Of a stretch of DNA of 64,000 nucleotides, positions 52,009 through 60,364 are shown in pieces. Location: contig NZ_JBHUMY010000001.1 in the NCBI RefSeq assembly GCF_042685365.1, positions 558,001 through 622,000 of the forward strand. Reading direction: 5' to 3'. Position 1 is the first letter of the stretch. Each line of letters begins with the position of its first letter. Made by a program: the position numbers and the translations under genes. Below the pieces are notes generated by a model. It worked only from the letters and a program-made list of their open reading frames with translations, had not been told where the DNA came from and did not search any database. The stretch is from Paenibacillus_AP thailandensis. GTDB taxonomy: Bacteria; Bacillota; Bacilli; Paenibacillales; Paenibacillaceae.

Positions 52009-53089
52009 CTACAATCGCTCCTTTAGGTTGAAGGGAAATATCGGCTTCGCGCCGCTCGCCCTCGGAATCGACAAGCACGGCTCTACCCCGCTTCAATGCA
52101 AACAATGTCAGGTTCGCTTTGTCGCCCTCCTGGATCCGCCCCAGCTCGGGGCGGCCGAGCCACTCGGCAGGCTTGGCGGTAACGGCGCCGATCACGTCCT
52201 CCAGACTGTAGCCAAGATGCAGAAATTTGGTCAACACGCTTGCCAGGCTGAAGACAGGTCCCCGCAGCCGGTTGCCGCGGTAAATATCGGTGCTGATCGT
52301 GTCGAACGAGATGCCGCACGCTTTGGCGTATTCCGCGGTACGGAACGAGAAGCTGGCGGTCCCGTGCCCGACGTCCAGCTTTACGCCGCGCCGAACGGCC
52401 GATAGCAGCTCGGGTTTGGGCTTGCCGTCGTCCGTAAACAGGCTGTTCGCTTTGCCGTGCAAATAATGCGTGACGATATCGTTCTTTTCGAGCAGGCCCA
52501 GCACTTCTTCGACGCGGGGCGGCGCCGAGCCGATGTGCACCATCAGCGGCAGCGAGGTTTCGTCGGACATCAAGCGGGCCAGAACAAGCGGCCGGATGCC
52601 GCTATCCTTGACGACGCTCCGGCTCATTCTCGCCTTCAGCCCGACGATAAAATCCGGGAACATGCGGACCGCTTCGGCCGCTTTGTCCCGGCGAATCCAT
52701 TCCGGATTCGACAGCTCATCGACGCGTTCCAAGCCAATGGAAGAAATATTTAAAAAGGCAAACACTTTCGTCTTGGCCTTGCCCGAATGCGCAGCCAGGT
52801 CGGCAATCCGATCGGCGCCGCAGCTGCCGGCGTCCACGATGACGGTCACCCCCTGCTTGACGCCAATCTCGTCCGTATCGTCGCCGTAAGGCTGGAACTC
52901 GGAGAAAGCATGAACATGCATATCGATCCAGCCGCTCGACACGTACATTCCTCTACCGTCGAAGCCGTCCTCTCCTTCAACGGTGCCGGCTTCGGCAATC
53001 CGCCGGATATAACCGTCCTCGATTACGATATCGACGGCGGACGTCCGTCCGACAGGCAGCACATGCCGCACAACGATCCGTTGCTTCAT
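51986..53089 (-). CDS. Amidohydrolase/deacetylase-family metallohydrolase
   Basis: 367 residues from ATG 53089, set by GGGAGGTGAG. Metal motifs of the amidohydrolase superfamily: GWIDMHVHAF, VDAGSCGAD, a likely carboxylated lysine in VGLKARMS, LMVHIGSAPP, THYLHGKANS, DVGHGTASFSF and DTISTDIYRGN. This is the EF_0837/AHA_3915-type subgroup that commonly travels with DgaE/DgaF homologues. It could remove an N-acyl group before DgaE acts; that is inference. First gene of the five-gene operon. Confidence 0.82.
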   Translation of the reverse strand: MKQRIVVRHVLPVGRTSAVDIVIEDGYIRRIAEAGTVEGEDGFDGRGMYVSSGWIDMHVHAFSEFQPYGDDTDEIGVKQGVTVIVDAGSCGADRIADLAAHSGKAKTKVFAFLNISSIGLERVDELSNPEWIRRDKAAEAVRMFPDFIVGLKARMSRSVVKDSGIRPLVLARLMSDETSLPLMVHIGSAPPRVEEVLGLLEKNDIVTHYLHGKANSLFTDDGKPKPELLSAVRRGVKLDVGHGTASFSFRTAEYAKACGISFDTISTDIYRGNRLRGPVFSLASVLTKFLHLGYSLEDVIGAVTAKPAEWLGRPELGRIQEGDKANLTLFALKRGRAVLVDSEGERREADISLQPKGAIVDGEFIEC

Positions 53090-53121
53090 TTCGGCCTCAC
53101 CTCCCGCATTCCCTCTTGGAC

Positions 53122-53176
53122 CTAACAATACAGTTAGCATAGCACAACGCTGGAGAATAGTAAATATAACGTTATA
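53122..53176 (-). promoter_or_regulatory. Promoter and operators of the dga-like operon
   Basis: Minus strand TTTACT (53159-53164), a 17-base spacer and TATGCT (53136-53141). A perfect palindrome TATAACGTTATA (53165-53176) abuts the -35, and a second inverted repeat CTAAC/GTTAG (53122-53137) covers the -10 and start region. Both are candidate sites for the UTRA regulator encoded at the operon's end. Confidence 0.62.
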
Positions 53177-53180
53177 ATGT

Positions 53181-53480
53181 TTATAAATCCAACCTTTTAG
53201 AAGGACTCTCCCCTAAATCCCCCTTGTCGTAAGGGGGACCCCAAGGGGCTTTGCCCCTGAAGGCCACCCCAAAAGGAAATAACGATACCCGCTTCCGAGA
53301 CGCCCGTCCAGCCTTGCGTGCAATGAGCGCTTTCGTCCCTGCGGGACACGCTGCAAGTTTGACTGACGACAAGAAGTAATCCTGAGCTCAGTTCTCCTGA
53401 GCATATGGGATACTACCGGTAAGGTTGGAAAAACCCGGAAAATGAAACGCCCGAAGAACCGACTCTTTAAAATCTCGTAT
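53181..53480. repeat. GC-rich intergenic stretch with nested inverted repeats
   Basis: About 300 bases without a supported gene. It holds CCCCCTT/AAGGGGG (around 53218-53238) and CCCC/GGGG pairs (around 53240-53260) in a run that reads like a dispersed intergenic repeat of Paenibacillus-type genomes; only one copy is seen in this window, so this is a suggestion. Confidence 0.35.
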
Positions 53481-53484
53481 TTTT

Positions 53485-53533
53485 AAACAAAAAAAACGGC
53501 CCGTCTGCCCCGCAGCAGTCTTTAAGCCGTTTT
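53485..53533 (-). terminator. Terminator after yuiB
   Basis: AAAACGGC and GCCGTTTT arms (53493-53500 and 53526-53533) with an inner GC-rich hairpin; eight T follow on the minus strand. Confidence 0.78.
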
Positions 53534-53551
53534 CTCCCGAGTTCGTTATTC

Positions 53552-53839
53552 CTAAAACATTTTGTAGCCGCCGCGGCGCAACGCCCGAATCGCCCAGCCG
53601 CTTACGTAAGCGCCGATCAAAGCCCCGAACGCCGGCAGCAGATCGACGATCGTAAAAGCGGTAAAGTTGGCGGTTACCGACGCCGAGTCGTCCCAGGTCC
53701 ACCAGATGCCCAGAGGGACAAGCACAATGATAAACAGATAAATTGGAAACCATGTCGTCTTCAGCAGCATATTGAGAATAAAGCCGATGCCGAACATCAT
53801 GACAAAAAACAAAACCATGGCTACGATAAGTTGAATCAT
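53552..53839 (-). CDS. yuiB: YuiB-like membrane protein
   Basis: 95 residues from ATG 53839 (AGGGG lies about 13 bases upstream, rather far). Two or three hydrophobic helices: VAMVLFFVMMFGIGFILNMLL, IYLFIIVLVPLGIWW and a last LLPAFGALIGAYVSGWAI, ending RRGGYKMF. The start GIGFILNMLLKTTW and the tail G-Y-x-M-F match YuiB. In B. subtilis yuiB lies beside yumB (ndh) and yumC, which are 4-5 kb away here, so the neighbourhood is partly preserved. Function unknown. Confidence 0.78.
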   Translation of the reverse strand: MIQLIVAMVLFFVMMFGIGFILNMLLKTTWFPIYLFIIVLVPLGIWWTWDDSASVTANFTAFTIVDLLPAFGALIGAYVSGWAIRALRRGGYKMF

Positions 53840-53945
53840 TTCCGCGTTAGTCCCCTTTCCAGCTTTAGAAAATAGTTTAAATAATGGAATAACGGAAGTC
53901 AATTCCTCGCGGCAGCGCTTTCGTCTTTTGTCACAAGACCGCCAT

Positions 53946-53975
53946 TTGCTCTTATCGGAACGGTTACGATACAAT
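53946..53975 (+). promoter_or_regulatory. Promoter of hemQ
   Basis: TTGCTC (53946-53951), an 18-base spacer and TACAAT (53970-53975), about 38 bases before the start codon. Confidence 0.6.
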
Positions 53976-54013
53976 TAGGATAGATATGACAGAATGAAAG
54001 GCGGGATTATACG

Positions 54014-54757
54014 ATGAGTGAAGCAGCACAAACATTGGAAGGCTGGTACGCCTTGCACGATTTCCGCGCAATCGACTGGCAAGCCTGGCGCGAAGCCGAC
54101 GACGACGTCCGCGCCCATGCGTTGGACGAGCTGAGCGGCTTCCTGCGGGAATGGGCTCAAACGGAGGAAAACAAGCAAGGAAGCACCGCCGTTTATTCCA
54201 TTGTCGGACAGAAGGCCGACTTCGTCTTTATGCATTTGCGCGAAACGCTCGAAGAGCTTAACGATATGGAGACCGCATTCAACAAGACGCTGTTTGCCGG
54301 GTTTACGAAACCGGCTTATTCCTACGTAAGCGTAGTGGAGCTTAGCAATTATATGGGAGGCAGCGGCGACCCGATGGAAAATCCCGAGGTTGTCGCGCGT
54401 CTTAAGCCGATTCTGCCGAAAGCGAGCCATATTTGCTTCTATCCGATGAACAAGCGCAGGGAAGGAAGCGACAATTGGTATATGCTCGGCATGGAAGAGC
54501 GCCGCGCCATGATGAGAAGCCACGGCATGATCGGCCGCAAATACGCCGGCAAGGTGAAGCAGATTATTACTGGCTCGGTCGGCTTTGACAATTGGGAATG
54601 GGGCGTTACGTTGTTTGCCGACGATCCGCTCCAATTCAAAAAGCTCGTTTATGAAATGCGATTTGACGAAGTAAGCGCCCGTTACGGCGATTTCGGCGAC
54701 TTCTATGTCGGCAATCTGCTGGACGAGAGCAAATTCGCGGCCATGCTGAAGCTGTAA
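54014..54757 (+). CDS. hemQ: Coproheme decarboxylase (HemQ/ChdC)
   Basis: 247 residues of the chlorite-dismutase-like HemQ family, converting iron-coproporphyrin III to heme b with peroxide in Gram-positive bacteria. Key positions read directly: Tyr143 and Lys147 in CFYPMNKRR (the radical tyrosine and its partner), His170 in MRSHGMIGRKYAGKV (proximal heme ligand), and the family end DEVSARYGDFGDFYVG. ATG 54014 follows GAAAGGCGGG. Stand-alone unit, divergent from yuiB. Confidence 0.95.
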   Translation: MSEAAQTLEGWYALHDFRAIDWQAWREADDDVRAHALDELSGFLREWAQTEENKQGSTAVYSIVGQKADFVFMHLRETLEELNDMETAFNKTLFAGFTKPAYSYVSVVELSNYMGGSGDPMENPEVVARLKPILPKASHICFYPMNKRREGSDNWYMLGMEERRAMMRSHGMIGRKYAGKVKQIITGSVGFDNWEWGVTLFADDPLQFKKLVYEMRFDEVSARYGDFGDFYVGNLLDESKFAAMLKL

Positions 54758-54798
54758 TCGATCCGGCCGCCAACGGCGCATGCGGATGATCATTGTAC

Positions 54799-54851
54799 AA
54801 GCCCGGGCTGTAGCAAGCGAAGGAATTCATTTGTTTGCACAGCCCGGGCTT
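54799..54851. terminator. Large inverted repeat between hemQ and the PAS kinase gene
   Basis: AAGCCCGGGCTGT (54799-54811) pairs perfectly with ACAGCCCGGGCTT (54839-54851) around a 27-base loop. T runs are poor on both sides, but its place between convergent genes suggests bidirectional termination. Confidence 0.6.
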
Positions 54852-54904
54852 TATGTAGTGACCGGACAACGACAAATACCGTTTAGCAAATTATGTAAAC
54901 GCAT

Positions 54905-56743
54905 TCATATTTTATGGGAGGGCAACACGATTTCGACTCTCGTCCCTTCTTTTTCGCCGCTCGTAATCCGCATGCCGCCATGATGCGCTTCAACAATCCG
55001 GTTGCATATCATAAGGCCAAGCCCGGTTCCCTTTTCCTTCGTCGTCAGAAACGGTTCGCCGATTTTCGAAAGCAGCTCCGGCGGAATGCCGGTTCCGGTA
55101 TCTTGGACGGCGATCAGAACGCGATTTCCCTCCATGTTTTTGACGGACAAAGTAACGCTCCCTCCGTGCGGCATCGCTTCGATGGCGTTTTTGACCAGAT
55201 TGACGATGACCTGCTTAATCTGGTTCTCGTCGCACAATATCGCGGGAAGGCCGCTTTCCAGCTCCAGCCGGATCTCGACGCCGGCCATAATCGCTTGCGA
55301 CTCGAGCAGCGAGTAGACGCCGGACACGATATGTTCGGCGCGGCTTTGTTTAAACTCGGCCGGCTGAGGCTTCGCCAGCGACATAAATTCGTCCACGATA
55401 AGGCTGATCCGGTCAAGCTCGTTCATCATGATGTCGAAATAATGCTTGTCGTCTGTCCGGTTCCGCGATTTCAACAATTGGGTAAAGCCTTTGAGCGCCG
55501 TAAGCGGATTGCGGATTTCATGCGCCACGCCTGCGGCCATTTGGCCGATCAGCGACAGCTTCTCGGATCGAACGAGCATCTCTTCCGATTTTTTCCGCTC
55601 CGTCAAATCGCGGATAACGGTAAGCAATACCGTCTTCCCCATGTAGTTGCGAATGCGGATCGTGGACATTTCCGCTTCGATCATTCGTCCGTCCTTGCAT
55701 TTCAGCCGCCTCTCGAGGAAAGGCGAAGGCATGTCCGTTTCCATAATGCTCTTCATCATCGCGTCGGTTAAAACATGATCGTCTTCGTGCATGAAAGAGA
55801 AGATCGATTGGCCGAGCCACTCTTCTTCGCCGGAAAGACCCAACAGCTCGGCTGCCGAATTGTTGGCATAAAGAATAAAGCCCTGATCGGTCAGCACGAT
55901 CGGCTCGGGTATAAATTTGATCAGCCGCTGATACATTTTGGACGACTCGAGCAGCTCGTTCTCCCGTTCTTTCTTGAACGTTACGTCGTGAAGCGTCCCG
56001 AGAATGGCAGGCTCCCCGTTGAACGTTACCAGCGTAAAGCTGCCTTCCAGATCGATAAATCGCTTGTCTTTCGTAATCCCCCTGCCGTTGAAGCTTACCT
56101 TCAGGTTTGGGCTGCCGTTGAATAACCGTTCCTTTAAATGAAGGAACTCCTCCTCCGCAAGGAATTCAAGAGGCCGCAATTGGAGAAAATGTTCGAGCGT
56201 ATATCCGAGCACGTTCACCAAATAAGGATTGGCGTACAGTATTTTGTGCTCGTGTGCAAGAAAAACCCCCGCAACCGTGTTTTCAAGCAAATGATGGTAT
56301 AAATTTTCCGTTTCGACAAGCGTTTTCTCGATTTTGTTGCGTTTGGATACATCCCGGATAATGAGTTGGACTGCCTTCTGTCCGTCGTATTTAATGATGC
56401 CGGCCGTCGCTTCGATATCTACCGGCTGACGGTCGAATCGAATAAGCTGCTGGTGATACAGCCTAAACGGGTCGTGCCCCTCCATCAAACCGTCGACCAT
56501 CTCGAACATTGCCGGCAAAGTTTCGGGACGCAGAAACTGCATGATGGATTTGCCGATCAGATCCATGGGGCTGAAGGCCCCTATCAATTTTGCAGCCGAA
56601 GAGTTAGCGTACAGGATATGATAATCCGCGAAGACCACAAGAGCGTCAGGCAAAAGCTCGATCAAATGCCGGTAGCGCTCCTCGCTCTCCTGCAAACGGC
56701 TGAACGCCTGCTGCGTGCCGTGGATATTCATCCTCCTAATCAC
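54905..56743 (-). CDS. Cytosolic three-PAS sporulation-type histidine kinase
   Basis: 612 residues from GTG 56743, which has AAGGAGGGG five bases before it. No membrane helix. Three PAS domains in series (about 18-130, 140-260, 270-385), each with the YAN(S/P) signature, then HisKA with the phospho-acceptor GVAHEIRNPLTALKGF and an HATPase with DENQIKQVIVNLVKNAIEAM, DTGTGIP and GTGLGLMICNRIVEAH. No response regulator gene adjoins it, typical of KinA/KinE-type kinases that feed the Spo0F-Spo0B-Spo0A relay; that role is inference. The Sda inhibitor of such kinases is encoded 3.5 kb away. Confidence 0.9.
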   Translation of the reverse strand: MIRRMNIHGTQQAFSRLQESEERYRHLIELLPDALVVFADYHILYANSSAAKLIGAFSPMDLIGKSIMQFLRPETLPAMFEMVDGLMEGHDPFRLYHQQLIRFDRQPVDIEATAGIIKYDGQKAVQLIIRDVSKRNKIEKTLVETENLYHHLLENTVAGVFLAHEHKILYANPYLVNVLGYTLEHFLQLRPLEFLAEEEFLHLKERLFNGSPNLKVSFNGRGITKDKRFIDLEGSFTLVTFNGEPAILGTLHDVTFKKERENELLESSKMYQRLIKFIPEPIVLTDQGFILYANNSAAELLGLSGEEEWLGQSIFSFMHEDDHVLTDAMMKSIMETDMPSPFLERRLKCKDGRMIEAEMSTIRIRNYMGKTVLLTVIRDLTERKKSEEMLVRSEKLSLIGQMAAGVAHEIRNPLTALKGFTQLLKSRNRTDDKHYFDIMMNELDRISLIVDEFMSLAKPQPAEFKQSRAEHIVSGVYSLLESQAIMAGVEIRLELESGLPAILCDENQIKQVIVNLVKNAIEAMPHGGSVTLSVKNMEGNRVLIAVQDTGTGIPPELLSKIGEPFLTTKEKGTGLGLMICNRIVEAHHGGMRITSGEKEGTRVEIVLPSHKI

Positions 56744-56873
56744 GATATCCCCTCCTTTTTTGCCCATAATTATCCATATAAAAACAGTTCCACGCTTGTT
56801 TCCCAACACCTTCTTGCCGCAAAAAGTTTACAAAAATTTATGTCAAACCGCCTTTGGCGGCAATAACAAAAGA

Positions 56874-56913
56874 ACAAAAAACTTCCGCGCAGCTTAGGCC
56901 TGACACGGAAGTT
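56874..56913 (-). terminator. Terminator after the ndh-89-residue gene pair
   Basis: AACTTCCG (56880-56887) pairs with CGGAAGTT (56906-56913); a T run (TTTTTTG) follows on the minus strand. Confidence 0.82.
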
Positions 56914-56922
56914 CTCTCGGTA

Positions 56923-57192
56923 TTATTCGTTTTCGTCCTCATCTTCGTCCATCTGAAGCGCAAGCCGCTTCTCTTCCAGATAACGCTCCGTAGCGCGGTC
57001 GCGCTCCCGGCCCTTCTCCTTCAAGCGTTCGATTGCCGGCTGAATGAGCAAATCGACTTCTTTCTGAACGATATAGGAAAGATCGTACCTCGACTGCGAT
57101 TCCAAAAAAGAGCCGACCTCCATCAAGGCGTTATAGCGGTCAAGCTCCTCCCTCGTCAGCAACCCGCGAACTTGTACGCTGCAGTGCCGCAT
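56923..57192 (-). CDS. Hypothetical protein coupled to ndh (89 residues)
   Basis: The ATG at 57192 overlaps the ndh stop (TAATG), so translation is coupled; the open frame continues upstream inside ndh but without a site. The product (MRHCSVQVRGLLTREELDRY start) is helical and highly charged, with a Glu/Asp-only tail (DEDEDENE). No family recognised. Strict coupling suggests it acts with, or dampens, the NADH dehydrogenase; a membrane-association or stability factor is possible but unproven. Confidence 0.62.
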   Translation of the reverse strand: MRHCSVQVRGLLTREELDRYNALMEVGSFLESQSRYDLSYIVQKEVDLLIQPAIERLKEKGRERDRATERYLEEKRLALQMDEDEDENE

Positions 57193-58385
57193 TAGAAAAA
57201 CTTCCCTTTGCGCAGCACAAGCGGTATGCCGCCGATAATAAACAGATACCGGAGGTCGATCAGTTTTTTCAGCCAAGCCGCCGTGCGGCCTTTATATTTC
57301 TTTCCGAACGCAATGCCGATCGCTTCGCCTTTGCCAAGCGACGCAACAGTTCCTTTATTGCTGAACGCAAACGCTTTAAGCGGTTGATTGCGGATCGAAG
57401 CGACCAGATTGTGGGCGCATGTTACGCCCTGCTGCATCGCGATTTGCGCCGTCGGCGGGTATGGCCGCCCTTCCGGTCCGAATACGAGCGAATTATCGCC
57501 CAATACGTAAATATTGTCCATGCCCGGAACGCGCAAATGCTCGTCGACTTTAACGCGCCCGCGCATCGTCTCGATACCCGCTTCCTCGATCAGCCGGTTG
57601 CCGCGAATGCCGCCCGTCCAAATCACGGTGGCGGACTTGATCTCTTCGCCTTCGCCCACGACAACCCCGTCGGGCTTGCATTCTTTGATCGCCGTTCCGA
57701 TTCGGAACGTAACGCCTTTCTTCGTCAGCACCTGCATGGCGTATTCGACCAGCTCGGAATCGAAACCGGGCAAAGCCGTAGGCGCGGCTTCGATATTATA
57801 AAGCTTCACCAGCGTCGGGTCGACGTCGAACTGCTTGCAAAGCTGCGGCAAGCGGTCCGAAAGCTCGCCAACGAACTCGATTCCGGTGAACCCGGCTCCG
57901 CCGACGACAAAGGTCAAATAATCCGTCCGATGCGGCTCTCTTTTGTACCGGGCAAATTGATATTCGATATGCTCGCGGATAAGGCGAACCGAGTTGATGC
58001 TGCGGATGTTCATCGCATAATCGCTAAGTCCCGGAATGCCGAACGTTTCCGGTTCCCCGCCAAGGCCGATGACCAAGTAATCGTAAGAGAGCGTTCCGTC
58101 CTCCAGAATCACCTTCCGGTCTTGCGGACGAATCTGAATGACGGTCGACTTTACGAAGTCGATCTTGAATTCGTCGATCAATTTGGAAATATTGACGCGC
58201 GCATTTTCCGGGTTATCCGTTCCCGCCGCCGGCATATGCAGATGCGTCGTAATATAATGATAGTCATGCTTATTGACAAGCGTTACGTCCGCTTCATTAT
58301 AATTAAGCTCCTTCTGCAGCCGAAGTGCTGTAAGTATGCCGCCGTAGCCGGCTCCCAAGATTACAATTTTCGGTATGTTGCTCAT
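57192..58385 (-). CDS. ndh: Type II NADH dehydrogenase
   Basis: 397 residues. Two dinucleotide-binding folds: FAD site KIVILGAGYGGILTALRLQ at the start and NADH site TFVVGGAGFTGIEFVGEL near 165; YVLGDNS and PTAQIAMQQG then the C-terminal amphipathic membrane anchor (LKKLIDLRYLFIIGGIPLVLRKG). It oxidises NADH and reduces menaquinone without pumping protons. Close to B. subtilis YumB/YutJ-type Ndh. Upstream, TGTGA-AAAA-TCACA may be a redox-regulator site. Followed by the overlapping 89-residue gene. Confidence 0.94.
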   Translation of the reverse strand: MSNIPKIVILGAGYGGILTALRLQKELNYNEADVTLVNKHDYHYITTHLHMPAAGTDNPENARVNISKLIDEFKIDFVKSTVIQIRPQDRKVILEDGTLSYDYLVIGLGGEPETFGIPGLSDYAMNIRSINSVRLIREHIEYQFARYKREPHRTDYLTFVVGGAGFTGIEFVGELSDRLPQLCKQFDVDPTLVKLYNIEAAPTALPGFDSELVEYAMQVLTKKGVTFRIGTAIKECKPDGVVVGEGEEIKSATVIWTGGIRGNRLIEEAGIETMRGRVKVDEHLRVPGMDNIYVLGDNSLVFGPEGRPYPPTAQIAMQQGVTCAHNLVASIRNQPLKAFAFSNKGTVASLGKGEAIGIAFGKKYKGRTAAWLKKLIDLRYLFIIGGIPLVLRKGKFF

Positions 58386-58430
58386 TCCATGATCCCATCC
58401 AATCGTCTGCTTATTTCATCAGCCTCAATA

Positions 58431-58444
58431 TGTGAAAAATCACA
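58431..58444 (-). promoter_or_regulatory. Inverted repeat TGTGA-N4-TCACA upstream of ndh
   Basis: A perfect 5+5 repeat lies 45 bases before the ndh start. It resembles Rex or Fnr/Crp half-sites but the 4-base spacing is shorter than usual for either. The 300 bases from here to yumC contain two more small hairpins (around 58521-58554 and 58585-58597) and no gene. Confidence 0.35.
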
Positions 58445-58744
58445 CAAAACCAGCTAAACGATTGAGTCGGCATTTAGCAAGAATGTGTTGATGATATGAT
58501 CCAATATAAAGATTTATAAAACGGCCGTCCTTTAAAAAGGCGAATAAGCCGTCTCCGTTTTCTTTCTATTATTTGGAGAAAAACGGGTATCCCGTTGTTA
58601 CATCAGAATATTACCTATTTTTCTTTAAAAGTTCAAGGGTAAAATATACGAAAAAGTTTAGAGCCGTCTACAAACGGGAGGCTTTTTTCTTCGGGGCTTT
58701 AGGCTTATAATGAGAAAGAAAATCACATAACGGAGGTGCCTTTT

Positions 58745-59746
58745 TTGTCTAACATAGATTCTTCGCAAAATATGACGGACATTATCATTATCGGAGGAGG
58801 GCCGGCAGGCCTGTTTGCCGCTTTCTACGGCGGGATGCGCCATGCGTCGGTAAAAATCATCGAAAGCATGCCGCAGCTGGGCGGACAGCTCGCTGCGCTT
58901 TATCCCGAAAAATACATTTACGACGTTGCCGGTTTCCCGAAAGTAACGGCCCAGGAGCTGGTCGACCGGCTAAAAGAGCAGCTGAAGCTGTTCCAGCCCG
59001 AAGTTTGCTTGGAAGAAAAGGTGCTTCAAGTTAACAAAAAAGAGGAGCGGCTGTTCGAAGTTGTAACCGACCGCGGAACCCATTACGCCAAAGCCGTGAT
59101 CATAACGGCCGGCGTAGGCGCGTTTGAGCCGCGCAGATTGGAAATTCCGGGCGCTTCCGATTACGAGAAGCAGAACCTCCATTATTTTGTCAGCGATCTG
59201 GGGCAATTCAAAGGGCAAAAAGTATTGATCAGCGGGGGAGGAGACTCCGCCGTCGACTGGGCGCTTATGCTGGAGCCGATCGCCGAAAGCGTAACGCTCG
59301 TCCATCGCCGCGACAAGTTCCGGGCGCATGAGCATAGCGTGGACAACTTGATGAAATCGTCGGTCAAGATCATTACGCCTGTCGAAATTACGGCGCTTCA
59401 TGGAGAAGGCAAGATCGAGCAAGTGACGCTCACTCATGTGAAGACGCAAGAGGAAACGGTTGTCGACGTCGATGCGGTTATCGTTAACTTCGGCTTCGTT
59501 TCTTCCCTCGGACCGATATCGGAATGGGGAATTACGATCGAAGGCGGCTCTATCGTCGTCGATACAAGAATGGAAACGAATATTCCCGGCATCTTTGCCG
59601 CCGGCGACATTACGACCTATCCGGGCAAGCTGAAGCTTATCGCCGTCGGGTTCGGGGAAGCGCCGACCGCAATCAACAACGCGAAAGTGTATATCGATCC
59701 GACCGCGAAGCTGTCTCCGGGACATAGCAGCAACTTGAAGCTGTAG
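58745..59746 (+). CDS. yumC: Ferredoxin/flavodoxin-NADP reductase (YumC type)
   Basis: 333 residues from TTG 58745, seven bases after CGGAGGTG; the GTG at 58736 lies inside that site and is rejected. Thioredoxin-reductase-like flavoprotein without a redox-active Cys pair: IIIIGGGPAGLFAAFYGG for FAD, VLISGGGDSAVDWALML for NADPH, GIFAAGDITTYPGKLKLIAVGFGEAPTA. YumC passes electrons between NADPH and ferredoxin or flavodoxin. A TATAAT -10 is 39 bases upstream. Divergent from ndh, as in the B. subtilis yumB-yumC region. Confidence 0.93.
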   Translation: MSNIDSSQNMTDIIIIGGGPAGLFAAFYGGMRHASVKIIESMPQLGGQLAALYPEKYIYDVAGFPKVTAQELVDRLKEQLKLFQPEVCLEEKVLQVNKKEERLFEVVTDRGTHYAKAVIITAGVGAFEPRRLEIPGASDYEKQNLHYFVSDLGQFKGQKVLISGGGDSAVDWALMLEPIAESVTLVHRRDKFRAHEHSVDNLMKSSVKIITPVEITALHGEGKIEQVTLTHVKTQEETVVDVDAVIVNFGFVSSLGPISEWGITIEGGSIVVDTRMETNIPGIFAAGDITTYPGKLKLIAVGFGEAPTAINNAKVYIDPTAKLSPGHSSNLKL

Positions 59747-59881
59747 CTTGCAGCCGTTTGGCTTGAGACGTTTATAATACGGGTATAAAAGAAAACTTAA
59801 GGGTATCCTAAACTCGGCGATAATGGATAGCGCTGCTGCAATCGATGCAGCCTGGAAATTTGCTGTGGGAGGGACACCCTT

Positions 59882-60121
59882 ATGTTTTGCCCGGTATGCA
59901 ACGGAATGGAGCCGTTGACGGCGGTTTGCGCCAAATGCGGCAATACGGCCGACGATCTGGGGCGGATTACCGATTTAAAAGGACCTTATTCGCCTTACGA
60001 GCCGATTTCGGTCATGATGCACATCATGTTGGAAGGCGAGTGTGAGGGCATATGCAGGCATGTGTGCAGCTGCTCCCGCTGCCGCGATGTCTTTGAGGTC
60101 AATGTAGCGGAATGGCATTAG
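59882..60121 (+). CDS. Cys-rich small zinc-ribbon-like protein (79 residues)
   Basis: ATG 59882 follows GGGAGGGAC; TATAAT at about 59773 may be its -10. The sequence opens with FCPVCNG and CAKCGNTADDLG, a CxxC-CxxC ribbon, then a GPYSPYEP linker and a second cluster ECEGICRHVCSCSRC. Up to nine cysteines and a histidine suggest two metal sites. I recognise the shape from Bacillales hypothetical proteins but no function. Monocistronic. Confidence 0.65.
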   Translation: MFCPVCNGMEPLTAVCAKCGNTADDLGRITDLKGPYSPYEPISVMMHIMLEGECEGICRHVCSCSRCRDVFEVNVAEWH

Positions 60122-60158
60122 AAGCGCAGGCAATTCATGGAACGGCGAACGCTTGTCG

Positions 60159-60323
60159 TTAACGCTTAACCAGAACCGAGCGCTTAATGCTGAGCGCTTC
60201 AAGATTGATCTGCCGGCGTTTTAGTTCGGTTTGCAGCATTTGAATAAATTCGGGGTCTAGCTTGTATTGTACGGCTGCAAAGTACGTATCGACAAGCAGC
60301 TCGTCAGAAAGCAAATCCATCAT
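60159..60323 (-). CDS. sda: Sporulation checkpoint inhibitor Sda
   Basis: 54 residues from ATG 60323 (AAAGGA seven bases before it). The sequence matches Sda: LLSDELLVDTYFAAVQYKLD, then FIQMLQTELKRRQI, the helical hairpin that in B. subtilis binds the dimerisation helices of sporulation kinases (KinA, KinB) and stops phospho-relay when replication is blocked. The 8-residue basic tail (IKRSVLVKR) is an extension over the 46-residue Bacillus protein. DnaA-box-like sites upstream suggest the same DnaA control. Its likely target, a PAS kinase, is encoded nearby. Confidence 0.9.
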   Translation of the reverse strand: MMDLLSDELLVDTYFAAVQYKLDPEFIQMLQTELKRRQINLEALSIKRSVLVKR

Positions 60324-60364
60324 CCACACATCCTTTCTCTCTAGTACTCCTCGTTACCTTCCTC

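Noticed and set aside
53181..53404. Short overlapping minus-strand frames in the GC-rich gap
   Set aside because: No start sites, and the region is dominated by inverted repeats.
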